64,000 nucleotides of DNA from Hymenobacter sp. BT730 (GTDB lineage Bacteria > Bacteroidota > Bacteroidia > Cytophagales > Hymenobacteraceae). The translations under genes were made by a program, and so were the position numbers. This document shows positions 12,901-18,939 of this stretch, piece after piece. The notes beneath the pieces are model-generated. The model saw only the letters and a program-made list of their open reading frames with translations, was not told the DNA's origin and did not search any database. The stretch covers positions 372,001 through 436,000 of the forward strand of contig NZ_JAUOFB010000002.1 of NCBI RefSeq assembly GCF_030542105.1. The letters run 5' to 3'. Within the stretch, counting starts at the first letter, position 1. Every line of letters starts with the position of its first letter.

Positions 12901-14624
12901 GCGGGCAGCGAGGCACCCTGGGTAGGCGCTGTAATAGCCACTGTGGGGGCCTGGGCATCAGAAGATGCCGTGGTAGCTACCAGGCCAGCTTGCAGGGCGC
13001 CGGGCTGCACGCCCATATCGGCAAAGAGGTTTACAGTAGCCTGCCGCATATCCTGGCTGGCGGCGGCGCTGCCCCGGTCGTGGTTGCTGTCCAGGCCCCA
13101 CGACCATTGTACGGTGCCGGCTCCAAATACCAGAGCCCCGCTACTGTGCTTGTAGAGGGAAATATGGTGGGTTTTACCGCCCAAATCGGTCTGAGAAAGA
13201 AGAATACGACCGGCGGGGTAGGAGCTGCGGAATTCTTCCTGCTCCGGGTCCCACTCATAGCCAATGGTGCCATCGGTGAAGGTGGCCGTGGCACCAGTGC
13301 CCAGCGTGGCTACGCTGGTGTTGCGCCAGAAACGCAGGTTCTTATAGCTGGCCGGCACTTTAATGGGTCCACTGGCTTCCGTCCAGCTGATTTGGCCGCT
13401 GAGCTCATTTTCCGGGCGGCATGCGCCACCGGTACTGGTAAAATCACACCCATCTCTCCACAGCCCCGTCCATTCCTGCGTAGGGTCGCACTTGCCCCCG
13501 CAGGTATTTTCGCCGCTGTTTCCTTCTTTATAGCAAACCAGGGTGCGGTGCGTTTGGCCATTGCTGGCTTCCCAGCGGGTCTTCCAGTATATTTCGTTGC
13601 CGCTGAAAAAGGCCAGGTGCTTGCCCGCGTTGCGAGCCGCTGTTACGTTGGCCCGCGCCGTGGCCGACCAATACTCGTCGTGCCCCACCGACATAAACAC
13701 CTTGTGGCGGGTAAGCAGGTTGCCGCGCCGGTCGGTGTCCACGTCGGTGCTATAGCTCACGTCGTAGCCATTGGCCTCCAGCCAGCGAATCATGGGGTAC
13801 TCGGCGTTGAAAAGCCAGTCTTCTGAGGCGCCGCCACCGCCCCCGCCATTGCGCGTTACAAAGGGACGGTTGTAGCTGACTTTGGAGGCTTTGCTTCCGG
13901 AAACGGCGGTATATAAGCTTTTACCGTTATTGTTGTCGCCGTAAATGTTGTAAGCCTGCCAGGTGGCATCAGATGTCTGAAACAGCAGATCAGAGGTGCC
14001 GGCATCATCCCGCACAATAAACACAATATGGCTGGCTCCGCCGTTATCGGCCCGGGTGAGCTTGGCAATATACACCCCGGAAACTGCGTCAGTTGGAATC
14101 TGCCAGCTCGCCGACTCCGACCAGTTGCCGCAATCCAGCAAGCCCGTGGTCGGGTCAGTAACACAGTTGGGCTGTGCCTGGGGGAGACTGGCACTCACGG
14201 CGGCGGAGCCTTGCAGCCTTGCGCCGTTGCCATTATAATAGCCTAACCGATAGACGTTAATGGTATAATTACTGGCGTTGGTTTTAATCTTAAAACGTGC
14301 AACGTCGCCTTTGTTATAGCTGATATCCGTAGTAAACCCCTGAATAGATAAATCTCCGGCCCCATTAATCTGCCATTGCGAGGCAGGAGTGCCTGCCTTT
14401 GCATTTTCGGTAACAATGGCATTGCTGGTTTGGGCCCAGGAAGTAGTAATGGAGAGGCAAAATATTCCAATCAGCAGGGTTTTAAGTGGAATAGGATAAT
14501 TTGTCTGAAAAGCGGATTTAATACTTAAAAGTCTGGCGATACAGGTAAAACAGCGAATGAAAACGGAGAATCGGAATGCCTGAAAATGCCGACAACATGT
14601 GGTTGTGGTGACAGATGTTTCCAT
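918..14624 (-). CDS. Giant T9SS-secreted multidomain surface protein (DMFase-beta-like, deacetylase-like, LamG, cadherin, IPT)
   Basis: About 4,570 residues. Domains in order, numbered from an upstream in-frame codon at 14684: signal region ending near TTSWAQ (~85); N,N-dimethylformamidase beta-subunit-like domain (~90-570, with SVGHDEYW and FFSGNEIYWKTRW); Ig-like; DUF4082 (~680-835); Big_5 Ig-like; a GATase-like segment; a polysaccharide-deacetylase-like domain with TGDDHG (~1230-1465); second DUF4082 (~1600-1770); putative-Ig; three ~490-residue LamG-like/Ig units (~1900-3275); three cadherin-like repeats; five CADG repeats carrying the SWTPTEAQGPG signature; four IPT/TIG repeats; and a type A T9SS sorting domain (YPNP, ending RITVRK). 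I prefer ATG 14624, because the extension to 14684 contains a copy of an upstream direct repeat. The protein is probably exported by the T9SS and anchored at the surface, with a role in adhesion or glycan processing. That role, and any activity of the two enzyme-like domains, is inference. Confidence 0.88.
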   Translation of the reverse strand: METSVTTTTCCRHFQAFRFSVFIRCFTCIARLLSIKSAFQTNYPIPLKTLLIGIFCLSITTSWAQTSNAIVTENAKAGTPASQWQINGAGDLSIQGFTTDISYNKGDVARFKIKTNASNYTINVYRLGYYNGNGARLQGSAAVSASLPQAQPNCVTDPTTGLLDCGNWSESASWQIPTDAVSGVYIAKLTRADNGGASHIVFIVRDDAGTSDLLFQTSDATWQAYNIYGDNNNGKSLYTAVSGSKASKVSYNRPFVTRNGGGGGGASEDWLFNAEYPMIRWLEANGYDVSYSTDVDTDRRGNLLTRHKVFMSVGHDEYWSATARANVTAARNAGKHLAFFSGNEIYWKTRWEASNGQTHRTLVCYKEGNSGENTCGGKCDPTQEWTGLWRDGCDFTSTGGACRPENELSGQISWTEASGPIKVPASYKNLRFWRNTSVATLGTGATATFTDGTIGYEWDPEQEEFRSSYPAGRILLSQTDLGGKTHHISLYKHSSGALVFGAGTVQWSWGLDSNHDRGSAAASQDMRQATVNLFADMGVQPGALQAGLVATTASSDAQAPTVAITAPTQGASLPAGQAVAVSGTASDANVVAGVEVSTDGGATWRLATGTTSWTYSWTPAAQGQATIQSRAFDDSGNMSAPVAVNVTIGQGGTQVCPCTVFQPTAVPTGTLQNDNNQAIQVGMKFRASTSGYITGVRFYKQSGNTGTHIGQLYSNTGTLLAQSTFTNETASGWQEIGFANPVAVTANTTYIISYHSAAGYYSANDFGFTSAIVNEPLRGLANNDDGKNGVYAYSPTPAFPTNNFESSNYYVDVVFNTTVGPDTNPPTVVSTSPANNAAGVLVSANINVTFDEALAPATVSGSTIQLLQGSTPVAASVTYDASSRTATLNPTSDLSYSTSYTLAVKGGTTDPRIKDLANNALAANYSASFTTQGVPPPPPPPLPSPNDGPGGPILVISSSSNAFSRFPVEILRAEGFNEFAAKDISEVRSNTALLNSYDVIVLGNIPLQAADVTLLTNWVTAGGTLIAFRPDAQLASLLGLTPAGGTLSDKYLLVNTASGPGVGIVNETIQFHGAADLYTVQTGTISLATLYSAASSATSNPAVTQRLVGTNGGKAIAFTYDLARSVVYTRQGNPAFAGQKRDGQSGPIRSDDLFFPDWVDLNKVSIPQADEQQRLLANIMVLGSKKPLPRFWYLPKGLKAAVIMTGDDHGSGGTKPRFDSYLQKSASNTAQAVADWTAVRGTSYIYPNTPISNAEAAAYEAQGFELSLHLNTDCATWTPTTLLGMFNTQLGNLAANFPGLTPPSTNRTHCISWSDWASEAKIQAQKGIRLDANYYYWPGAWIQNRPGMFTGSGMPMRFADLDGTLIDCYQATTQLTDESNITVSTHINTLLDNALGAKGYYGVFTANMHTDFLTESVQGSDAIIASAQQRNVPVISAKQMLTWLDGRNSSAFGNMTWNGNQLSFSVSVYNSVANLQGMLPLAGATGRLISLNVNGSPVNYRTEKIKGIDYAFFPATPGSYVASYDGTACVTPTGTLAAAPVQEGQNVNLTYTSTAGTGPFTLVINGKDYPGVVSGTAFDTGVKATSSTSSSLWNNTATPATASVNDAAAVELGVKFQANVAGQITGIRFYKGSGNSGTHTGSLWSSTGTLLATATFTNETATGWQEVQFATPVSIQANTTYVASYFAPQGSYAHSGSFFTSAFTNGPLTALQSGTDGPNGVYKYGSSSSFPTETFSAGNYWVDVLFTAPNSGDGSITFSLTSITDSKGCVQQGDLQVLTVQPTATPNQAPVLAPIGPKSVAASSLLTFTASATDKEGSVLTYSLSGTVPAGALISSAGVFTWTPTPEQVGSHKFKVVVSDGVASAEEEITVTVTGGTPTATACFQDQNASDFSNGTAGTGTYRPASGGVILKPQVAHDFAAAPPTTEWQSFPWAPGGGTTTFSGTQAVVDGARFNTEPLTSTSSPGTSLEFVATFGAVGFQHIGFGAGNDVDMYNNTPTWAMFSTGTNDNFSTGLKARVNNNGTPTDVVLPGNLYGTAHRYRIDWKASSIEFYIDGALVQTTNVAISTPMRVGASDLTAGGLTLFLDWVRVTPFAQSGSFTSRIYDGSTAKTWSQATWDADTPNGTSVKLFQRQGNTPTPDANWTAFTDIANSGANVGGTSRYIQYRADLATSNTGQTPTLRSVGINCATPSCVIAFTPATGSALPAATVGAAYNQTISTDPTGYSLVATGLPAGLSLDATTGVISGMPTQAVASASVTVTASKDGCSVDAAYTLVVNAVSSPTAQTISFTQALPDVKTSAGPITLSATASSGLAVSYSVTGPATINGNVLTLTGATGQVKITASQAGNATYAAAQSVERFFNVTSDAVACFQDQSVADFNAGTAGATASVSQSANGGVTLMAKAANDFAVAPTAAEWQSFPWNSGGATNFSGGQAVVDGARFNTMAASAVVGPGASLEFDATFGAAGFQHIGFGAGNDVDMYNNTPIWAMFSTGNGTTSLQARVNNNGTATDVVLTGTELIGKAHHFRIDWKAASIDFYVDGALVQTANVTLSTPMRAGASDFNVGGPVLSLDQVLLTPYASSGSFTSRVYDGGSTKAWQEATWTADVPTGTSVQLLQRQGNTATPDGSWTSFNPIAGSGTKVGGTSRYIQYRADLATSNTGLTPTLQSMGINCAAPAECPTVAFTPVASSALPDASVGEAYSQTISTDLPGYSVSATGLPAGLTINAASGVISGTPTAAVASASVTITATKESCSANAAYTLKVKAASVAQAQTISFTQALPNVTTSAAPITLTATASSGLSVSYSATGPATVEGNVLTLTKAAGVVVITASQAGNATYAAAQNVERTFTVTAESTATACFQDQSVSDYNAGTAGTGISVAQTANGGLTLKAQVSQDFTTTPSSSEWLSFPWGTGGGTTFSAGQAVVNGARYNTEPVTAAAGPGASLEFEATFGGANFQHIGFGAGDDAAMYNTVSTWAMFSTGTNAATGLKARVSNNGTQQPDVILPGSLYGTAHRYRIDWKAASIEFYVDGALVHTASVALSAPMRVGVSDFTVGGPAVSLDRVLLTPYASSGNFTSRVYDGGSAKTWQEATWTADTPNGTSVQLFQRQGNTATPDANWTSFNPIGGSGTKVGGTSRYIQYRADLATSDTKLTPTLYTVGINCGTPTCPAVVFTPADGSVLPTASVGAVYSQTISTDVSGYSFSATGLPAGLTINAASGVISGTPTGTVADAAIIVTATKESCTVSAAYTLSIISTNQPPVLQSIGSKSVPALSTLTFTAAATDADTDESLLRFSLAGTVPEGAVIEPVTGAFSWTPTEAQIGEHNFKVMVSDGQATGQEQITVTVSTPAPTDISLSKQSVEENKPIGTVVGTLSTTSASAAQNYSYALIEGEGGTDNASFQVVGSDLQTGAAFNFEGKLSYSVRVRATSNAASGATFEKAFVITVTDVNEAPVLAAQTFSVGEGSATSSAVGTVVASDPDANQTLTYSITAGNTNDAFKMVGNQLQVNNGSALNYATTPSFSLTVKAQDSANPSLSTSATITVNVTDVNGAPVIAAQSFSLDENKPNESTVGTVAASDSDDGQTLTFSITAGNDAGAFKLEGNVLKVANAAALDFEQTAEFSLTVAVTDNGDPVLSSSATITITLNPVNEAPVLANVPASAVTIPELAAYTFTATGSDPENDNLSFSLVNAPAGAGIGESSGIFSWTPTEAQGPGTYDFSVRVSDGKLTSELALRLIVSEVSSAPVLAGVPESATIPELAAYSFQATGTDGDGNELTYSLVNAPVGAGINSSGLFTWTPSEAQGPGEYDITVRVSDGSSNDEALVHLTVEEVNAAPVLSSIADASIPELAEYTFKAAASDAENSTLLYSLLNAPEGALIDGATGDFKWTPTEAQGPNKYTFSVRVSDGSLTDEQEFSLTVTEVGSAPVLSAVPASATIPELSEYTFTASATDVDSENLTFSLVNAPQNASINETTGVFSWIPSEEQGPNEYTFTVRVSDGSLEDDQAITLTVTEVSVAPELTGVPTEETIPELTTYSFTASVSNVDGSAGASPTVAPVYSLKDAPVGASINPSTGVFSWMPTEAQGPGDYTFTVNVAVGSMQNEQQVILHVEEVVLVPTIASFSPTAGPEGTVVTISGTNLGQTESVRFNGLSAQFSIRSDAQLVATVPAEATTGLISLTTPEGKATSQAAFTVTPVILSFTPTTGPVGTEVLITGTSLLGATSVQFFNGVEAGRFEVRNSTTIMAVVPVGARTGKLTVITPNGQAKSTQTFTVTKPSTPVLVPAISLFTPVSGPVGTTVTILGSNLEGATEVTFNGTPCLEILSKSATEVVVQVPSGAQSGTISVKTPLGVATSKDRFKVTTGTPSEAPVITSFTPDSGPIGTLVTIYGSNLGSSVADISQVTFNGTPCDRLKLQWISASQIKAVVPAGAKSGQIMVTTGKGSATSKDRFRVTKGIATVSLSSGLITEPAGALPTALQALQAYPNPIQGKSQLSFSLAKDESFMLDVYDMRGSKVRSLGKGTAQAGHLNTFDIDARLLEEGIYIVRLVTGSEVQTTRITVRK
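4850..8978 (-). repeat. Three in-gene tandem units of about 490 codons
   Basis: Within the giant gene, a unit starting at a conserved CFQDQ motif begins at 8978, 7514 and 6041 (minus strand), a period of 1,464 and 1,473 bp. Each unit has a LamG-like/glucanase-like fold segment (FGAGNDVDMYNN, HRYRIDWKA, FYVDGALV), a segment SRYIQYRADLATS, and a putative-Ig domain. The first two also carry a segment beginning AQTISFTQALP; the third passes directly into the next Ig-like repeat. Similarity is high in protein and visible in DNA but not perfect, so the duplications are not very recent. Confidence 0.85.
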
Positions 14625-14665
14625 GAGTATAACAGGTTTAGTGAAGTCAATAGATTTCCCCTCCC

Positions 14666-14790
14666 CATAGTGCAATGGGCACAATAAAGTCCTGAACCCT
14701 GTTTTACAGGATGATAAGTCAGGGTAGAAAAAGGGAGGGGGTAGTAGGTAGCCGATTAGAAAAAGGGGCTACATAGTGCAGTAGGCACAA
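14666..14790. repeat. Imperfect direct repeat upstream of the giant gene
   Basis: CATAGTGCAATGGGCACAA at 14666-14684 recurs as CATAGTGCAGTAGGCACAA at 14772-14790 (17 of 19 bases identical, 106 bp apart). The first copy lies just upstream of the ATG at 14624, which argues that the coding region does not extend to 14684. The pair could be regulator binding sites for the giant gene, or remnants of a small repeat; the sequence alone cannot decide. Confidence 0.5.
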
Positions 14791-15471
14791 AAATTTCCTA
14801 TGCCCACCGATAACAATGGGTAGTTGGTAAGCTCGAGAAAAAGGGTGTAGGTGTGTAGTGGATAAGTAGGTCAAGCCATACGCACTATCGTATGGGCAGT
14901 TAGAGGTTGTCTTCCTCCGTTAGGGTAGTGGTTAAATGTGGAATTAAAAGTAATAGGGTAGTAAACGGTAGGAGGGTAGCTTAGCGAACAGCAATAAGCC
15001 CTAAGTGGGCGTGTTTTAGTAATAGTAAGATATGTATAAAAAATTTTGCTTTGCCTGTAAAGGCAGAATTATACACCTGATTTTTGTATTGGAGTGATGT
15101 TATGATTTTCCCAATATAACCTAACAGACACCTCCTAACCTCAACTGTAGAAATGCAATTAATTGATATCAACTAGTTGATAATTATGTATATACATGCT
15201 ATGCGGTGCCGGTTGCATTTCCCTGCGTCATATTAGCATAGACAGGCAGGCCTGTACAGATGGTCAATACCTGGCCATTCCGGCTGTAAGGCTGTTTCAC
15301 CCTCTATGGGAATGGGAAGGAGGAGTTTAAGCCCGGGCTTTAGCCTTTATCCAGAGGGCAGTGTAGACCATAGCATGTGGCTATTCAGTAAGTAATACTC
15401 GCCCCGGAATTCCATGGTAAAGGCAGCCGTGTCCGGCAACCCCCATTTCCTGAAAGTCCGTACAGATAAGC
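14691..15471. other. Gene-free intergenic region with palindromes
   Basis: No convincing gene lies in this divergent gap of about 850 bp between the giant gene and the phosphoesterase gene. It holds G-rich stretches with recurring GTAG words (14720-14760, 14840-14975), an inverted repeat CCATACG/CGTATGG with a 6-nt spacer at 14876-14895, an AT-rich tract at about 14990-15200, and overlapping palindromes at 15163-15182. A 63-codon open frame on the minus strand (14981-15172) has no recognisable features and is not called. The region probably carries the promoters of both flanking genes. Confidence 0.6.
15163..15182. promoter_or_regulatory. Overlapping palindromes, possible operator
   Basis: TTGATATCAA (15163-15172) overlaps the 16-bp perfect palindrome TATCAACTAGTTGATA (15167-15182), so TTGAT half-sites recur closely. 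This resembles an operator for a dimeric regulator. No known family is recognised and the target gene is uncertain, since it lies about 290 bp before the phosphoesterase gene and 540 bp before the giant gene. Confidence 0.35.
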
Positions 15472-16152
15472 ATGGAAACCTATGTAATCGGGGACATTCA
15501 TGGAGCCTTCCGGGCCTTGGAGCAAGTTCTGGACCGCAGCCCGTTCCGGCCGGGCATTGACCGCCTCATTCAGCTGGGCGACGTAGCGGACGGCTGGCCG
15601 GAAACGCCGGAGTGTGTCGAGCGGCTATTAAATATTTCCAACAGCATCTGGCTGCAAGGCAACCACGACTGGTGGGCGGCGGAGTGGCTGGCTACCCAGT
15701 CTTCGGAAGCAGATATAAACTTCTCCTGGTACATGCAGGGCGGCCAGGCTACTTTAGAGGCCTATAAACGAGTGCTAAAAGCGGACCTGGGACGGCACTT
15801 TAAGGATTTTTTCGGGGAGCAGCGGCCTTACTTTGAAGACGAGCAAAACAACCTCTACGTGCACGCTGGCTACGACCCCACCGAGCCCATTGCCGAGCAA
15901 GACCCCTATGAATTAATATGGTCGCGGGAGCTGTGGAACAGGAAAGAGGAGGCCCTGGGGTACCAGGAATGCTTTATCGGCCATACGCCTACCTGGAACT
16001 GGAGCCAGGTGCCCTGCCAGCGGGCCAACGTATGGAACCTGGATCAGGGAGCCGGCTTTTCCGGCCGATTAAGCATGATGAACGTCCGCACCAAAGAGTT
16101 TGTGCAGAGTGATATAGTGCCCGAACTCTACCCGGGCATACAAGGGCGCTAG
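15472..16152 (+). CDS. Metallophosphoesterase, Ser/Thr phosphatase or Ap4A hydrolase type
   Basis: A 226-residue calcineurin-like phosphoesterase, predicted cytosolic and dependent on two metal ions. The metal-binding motifs are visible in order: GDIHG (Asp8, His10), GDVADG (Asp37), GNHD (Asn64, His65), VHAG near residue 136 and GHTPT near residue 173. The second motif reads GDVADG where most relatives have GDxVDRG, so the arginine is missing. The family includes protein phosphatases PrpA/PrpB and the symmetrical Ap4A hydrolase ApaH; the length fits either, and the substrate cannot be read from sequence. The ATG at 15472 is directly followed by the conserved first strand. It is not tightly linked to either neighbour; the downstream gap is 237 bp. 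Confidence 0.88.
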   Translation: METYVIGDIHGAFRALEQVLDRSPFRPGIDRLIQLGDVADGWPETPECVERLLNISNSIWLQGNHDWWAAEWLATQSSEADINFSWYMQGGQATLEAYKRVLKADLGRHFKDFFGEQRPYFEDEQNNLYVHAGYDPTEPIAEQDPYELIWSRELWNRKEEALGYQECFIGHTPTWNWSQVPCQRANVWNLDQGAGFSGRLSMMNVRTKEFVQSDIVPELYPGIQGR

Positions 16153-16389
16153 CCAACTGCTACCTGATATAAGGTAAGAAGGCAACTAGTCAGAAAAAGT
16201 GGCGCAGCTTGGCTTTTTAACCCGTTAATCAGAAGCAGTACCTTTTTTAGACCAATTGAATTATAGTAATTTTTTAAAATAAAATTGTTTAAAACTTAAA
16301 AATTGTTATAAATAATATTGATTAAAGCATAAATATTCCCGTACTTAGGGTGTCACATAAAGTGTAATTGGTAGCTGTGAAGAAGTTTT

Positions 16390-17787
16390 ATGGAACGTTA
16401 TAGACACTATTCAGACGGTTCACGCCTTATCTTCCCAATCGTGGACGTGCTGGTCATTTTTATGGCATTCCGTCTTACCAGCCGCGTGCTATATACCAGC
16501 TGGGGCTTTGAGGGCTACACTCCGTTGCTGTTCGTTATTTTCGGCATGCTCTGGTGGATTCTCTCCGGGCAGTACGCCAATATTTACCGGGTAGATAAGC
16601 TGATAACCTACCCGGAGAAGCTCATGTACCTGCTGCGCACGTTCCTGTTGCATGCCGCAGTGGTGTTGCTGGGGGCTTTGCTGCTACAGATATACTGGGT
16701 GCCTTTGCGCTATCTGTTTACGGTATATGCCTTCTCGGTGGTAGGCGTCGTGAGCATGCGCTTCCTCCTTACTTTTCTGTATCGCACCTATCACAAAGTA
16801 ATATCCCGGCCGCATAGCCGCTACGTAATTGTAGGAGCCGGCGACTCCGGTCAGGAACTGTACCGGTTCCTGGTATCGCACGACCCTATTGGCGACGAGT
16901 TTATGGGCTTTTTTGCCGATGAGCCCGTGGCGCCCGGCTTGCGCCCCTTAGTGCGCGGCCCCCTGCAGGACTTAAAAGACTATTGCCTGCGCGCCCAGAT
17001 TGATACGCTGTACTTCACGCTGCCCATGGACCGGCGGCACCTCATTGAGGAGCTTTCCCAGTTTGCCGACGAGCATTTTCTAACCTTCCGCATCATCCCC
17101 GATTTCTGCGGTACAGTGCACAAAGAGGTGAACGTATATTTCTACGACCATCTGCCTATTCTCACTATTCGCAGTCAGCCGCTGGGCATCCGCTACAACC
17201 AAACCCTGAAACGCCTGTTCGATGTGTGCTTTTCGCTGTTTGTGATTGTGGGTATTTTTCCGGTGCTGCTTCCCGTACTGGCGCTGCTCATCAAGCTGGA
17301 TTCTCCCGGACCTGTGTTCTTTAAGCAGATGCGGCCCGGCAAGCGCAACCAGCTGTTTCCCTGTTACAAGCTGCGCACCATGCGCGCCGACCACCCGAAC
17401 CCCGAGCTGCAGGCCACCCAGCAGGATCCGCGCATTACCCGCGTGGGCCGCTACCTGCGCAAATACAATCTGGATGAGCTGCCCCAGTTCTTTAATGTAT
17501 TGCTGGGCCACATGTCGGTGGTAGGGCCGCGGCCCAATATGATCAGTCAGCTGGAAGAATACTCCAAGTATATCACCACTTATCATATGCGCCATGCCGT
17601 AACGCCGGGCATTACCGGATATGCCCAGGTAAATGGCTACCGTGGTGAAACCCGCGCCCCCCAGGCCATGGAAAAAAGGGTGGAGTATGACCTGCAGTAC
17701 ATGGAGAACTGGTCGTTTAGCCTGGATATGAAGATTATCGGCCGCACCGTCTGGAACATGGTAAAGGGCGAAAAAAATGCTTACTAA
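16390..17787 (+). CDS. Polyprenyl-phosphate sugar-1-phosphate transferase (WcaJ-type initiating enzyme)
   Basis: Starts polysaccharide repeat-unit synthesis by moving a hexose-1-phosphate from a nucleotide sugar onto undecaprenyl phosphate in the inner membrane. The 465-residue protein has the usual design of this family: about four N-terminal membrane segments (residues 15-130), a Rossmann-like middle segment starting YVIVGAGDSG near 143, a further membrane segment near 282-305, and the C-terminal catalytic domain with KLRTMRAD, LDELPQFFNVL and VVGPRP. Which sugar it uses (glucose, galactose or another) is not decided. The 5' flank at 16255-16340 is extremely AT-rich and probably holds the promoter. 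It heads the plus-strand arm of the polysaccharide locus; the next gene follows at short distance. Confidence 0.93.
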   Translation: MERYRHYSDGSRLIFPIVDVLVIFMAFRLTSRVLYTSWGFEGYTPLLFVIFGMLWWILSGQYANIYRVDKLITYPEKLMYLLRTFLLHAAVVLLGALLLQIYWVPLRYLFTVYAFSVVGVVSMRFLLTFLYRTYHKVISRPHSRYVIVGAGDSGQELYRFLVSHDPIGDEFMGFFADEPVAPGLRPLVRGPLQDLKDYCLRAQIDTLYFTLPMDRRHLIEELSQFADEHFLTFRIIPDFCGTVHKEVNVYFYDHLPILTIRSQPLGIRYNQTLKRLFDVCFSLFVIVGIFPVLLPVLALLIKLDSPGPVFFKQMRPGKRNQLFPCYKLRTMRADHPNPELQATQQDPRITRVGRYLRKYNLDELPQFFNVLLGHMSVVGPRPNMISQLEEYSKYITTYHMRHAVTPGITGYAQVNGYRGETRAPQAMEKRVEYDLQYMENWSFSLDMKIIGRTVWNMVKGEKNAY

Positions 17788-17922
17788 GGAGCCGCAAACT
17801 GCTTTTGCAGGCATATGATCCGGCAAAAGCTGCTGCCGGTTTTCCAGCCCCACCTATTCCTTTCAGGAGCTGGGTGCACCGGCAACTTGTTAAATCTACT
17901 ATTAACCAATAAGGGAAAAGAG

Positions 17923-18696
17923 ATGCTGCCCAAACAGCTGGTGCTGGACACCTGGATTTCAACCGGAACAACGGAGCAGTTTGTGGACAGTATTCTGGCG
18001 CTGGCTACCCGGCGGGCCTCGGAGTACGTGTGCTTTGCCAATGTTCATATGGTGGTGGAAGCGCACCGCCACCCGCAGTTCCGGCTTATTGTAAACCAGG
18101 CGGCCCTGGTAGCCCCCGATGGCAGCCCCGTAGCGGCCAGTGTGCGGTGGTTTGGTGGTGGTCCACAGCCCCGTGTAGCCGGCATGGATTTGCTGCCGCA
18201 GTTGCTGGAAGCCGCTGCCCGCCAGGGAAAATCAGTATTTTTCTACGGCACTACCCCCGCAGTACTGGCCGCTATTGCCACCCGGGCGGAGCGGGAGCTA
18301 CCCACGCTTCGAATTGCCGGGATGCTGGCGCCACCTTTCCGCCCGCTAACCCCCGCCGAAGATGAGGCCGACGTGGCTACCATCAACGCCAGCGACGCCG
18401 ATCTGGTATTTGTGGCCCTGGGATGTCCGCGCCAGGAGCGTTGGATGGCCGCCCATAAGGGACGAGTGCCGGCCTGTATGCTGGGTGTAGGCCAGGCCTT
18501 TATGGTGTATGCCGGTCTGGAGCGCCGCCTGCCACCCTGGGCCCGGCGCCTGTGGCTGGAGTGGGCCTATCGGCTGTGGCTGGAACCCCGGCGCCTGTGG
18601 CGCCGCTACCTGACTACCAATACCCGCTTTGTGTACCTGGTAGCGGCCCGCATGCTGGCCCAACTGGCAAACCGCCATTCTGTAGCGGCGCAATAG
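17923..18696 (+). CDS. WecG/TagA/CpsF family glycosyltransferase (GT26)
   Basis: Membrane-associated transferase that usually adds the second sugar of a polyprenyl-linked repeat unit. The core is complete: the motif FANVHMVVEA, then LVAPDGSPV, GKSVFFYGTT, VALGCPRQERWM and VGQAFMVYAG, followed by the arginine- and tryptophan-rich C-terminus typical of the family. I place the start at ATG 17923, giving 257 residues. The frame stays open to an ATG at 17815, but that extension looks unlike the family. It follows the initiating transferase on the same strand, so the two probably act in succession. Confidence 0.88.
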   Translation: MLPKQLVLDTWISTGTTEQFVDSILALATRRASEYVCFANVHMVVEAHRHPQFRLIVNQAALVAPDGSPVAASVRWFGGGPQPRVAGMDLLPQLLEAAARQGKSVFFYGTTPAVLAAIATRAERELPTLRIAGMLAPPFRPLTPAEDEADVATINASDADLVFVALGCPRQERWMAAHKGRVPACMLGVGQAFMVYAGLERRLPPWARRLWLEWAYRLWLEPRRLWRRYLTTNTRFVYLVAARMLAQLANRHSVAAQ

Positions 18697-18939
18697 CGCT
18701 TCCAGCTACCCTTAAAGCCTGGATTACCTGCTAACCTACCCCGGTGAAGGATATTGTTATGCGTGTACTTTGCTGATTGTAGATATAATTATTGTAAAAT
18801 TTATTTATAATTTTTATTGACATTATTATAATAATTACTACATTCATACAACTTGTACTACTCTCAATCTGAAGTGGTGCAGAGCAACTTCACTTGTCTT
18901 CTATTCTATTCTTTATCACTCTTAAACAGTCTCTCTCCC

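Noticed and set aside
14981..15172. 63-codon open frame on the minus strand in the large gap.
   Set aside because: AT-rich, no conserved pattern, no promoter or partner; it runs over the palindromes at 15163-15172.
17080..17853. 257-codon minus-strand frame opposite the initiating transferase.
   Set aside because: The plus-strand gene has clear family motifs; the reverse frame is a by-product of codon composition.
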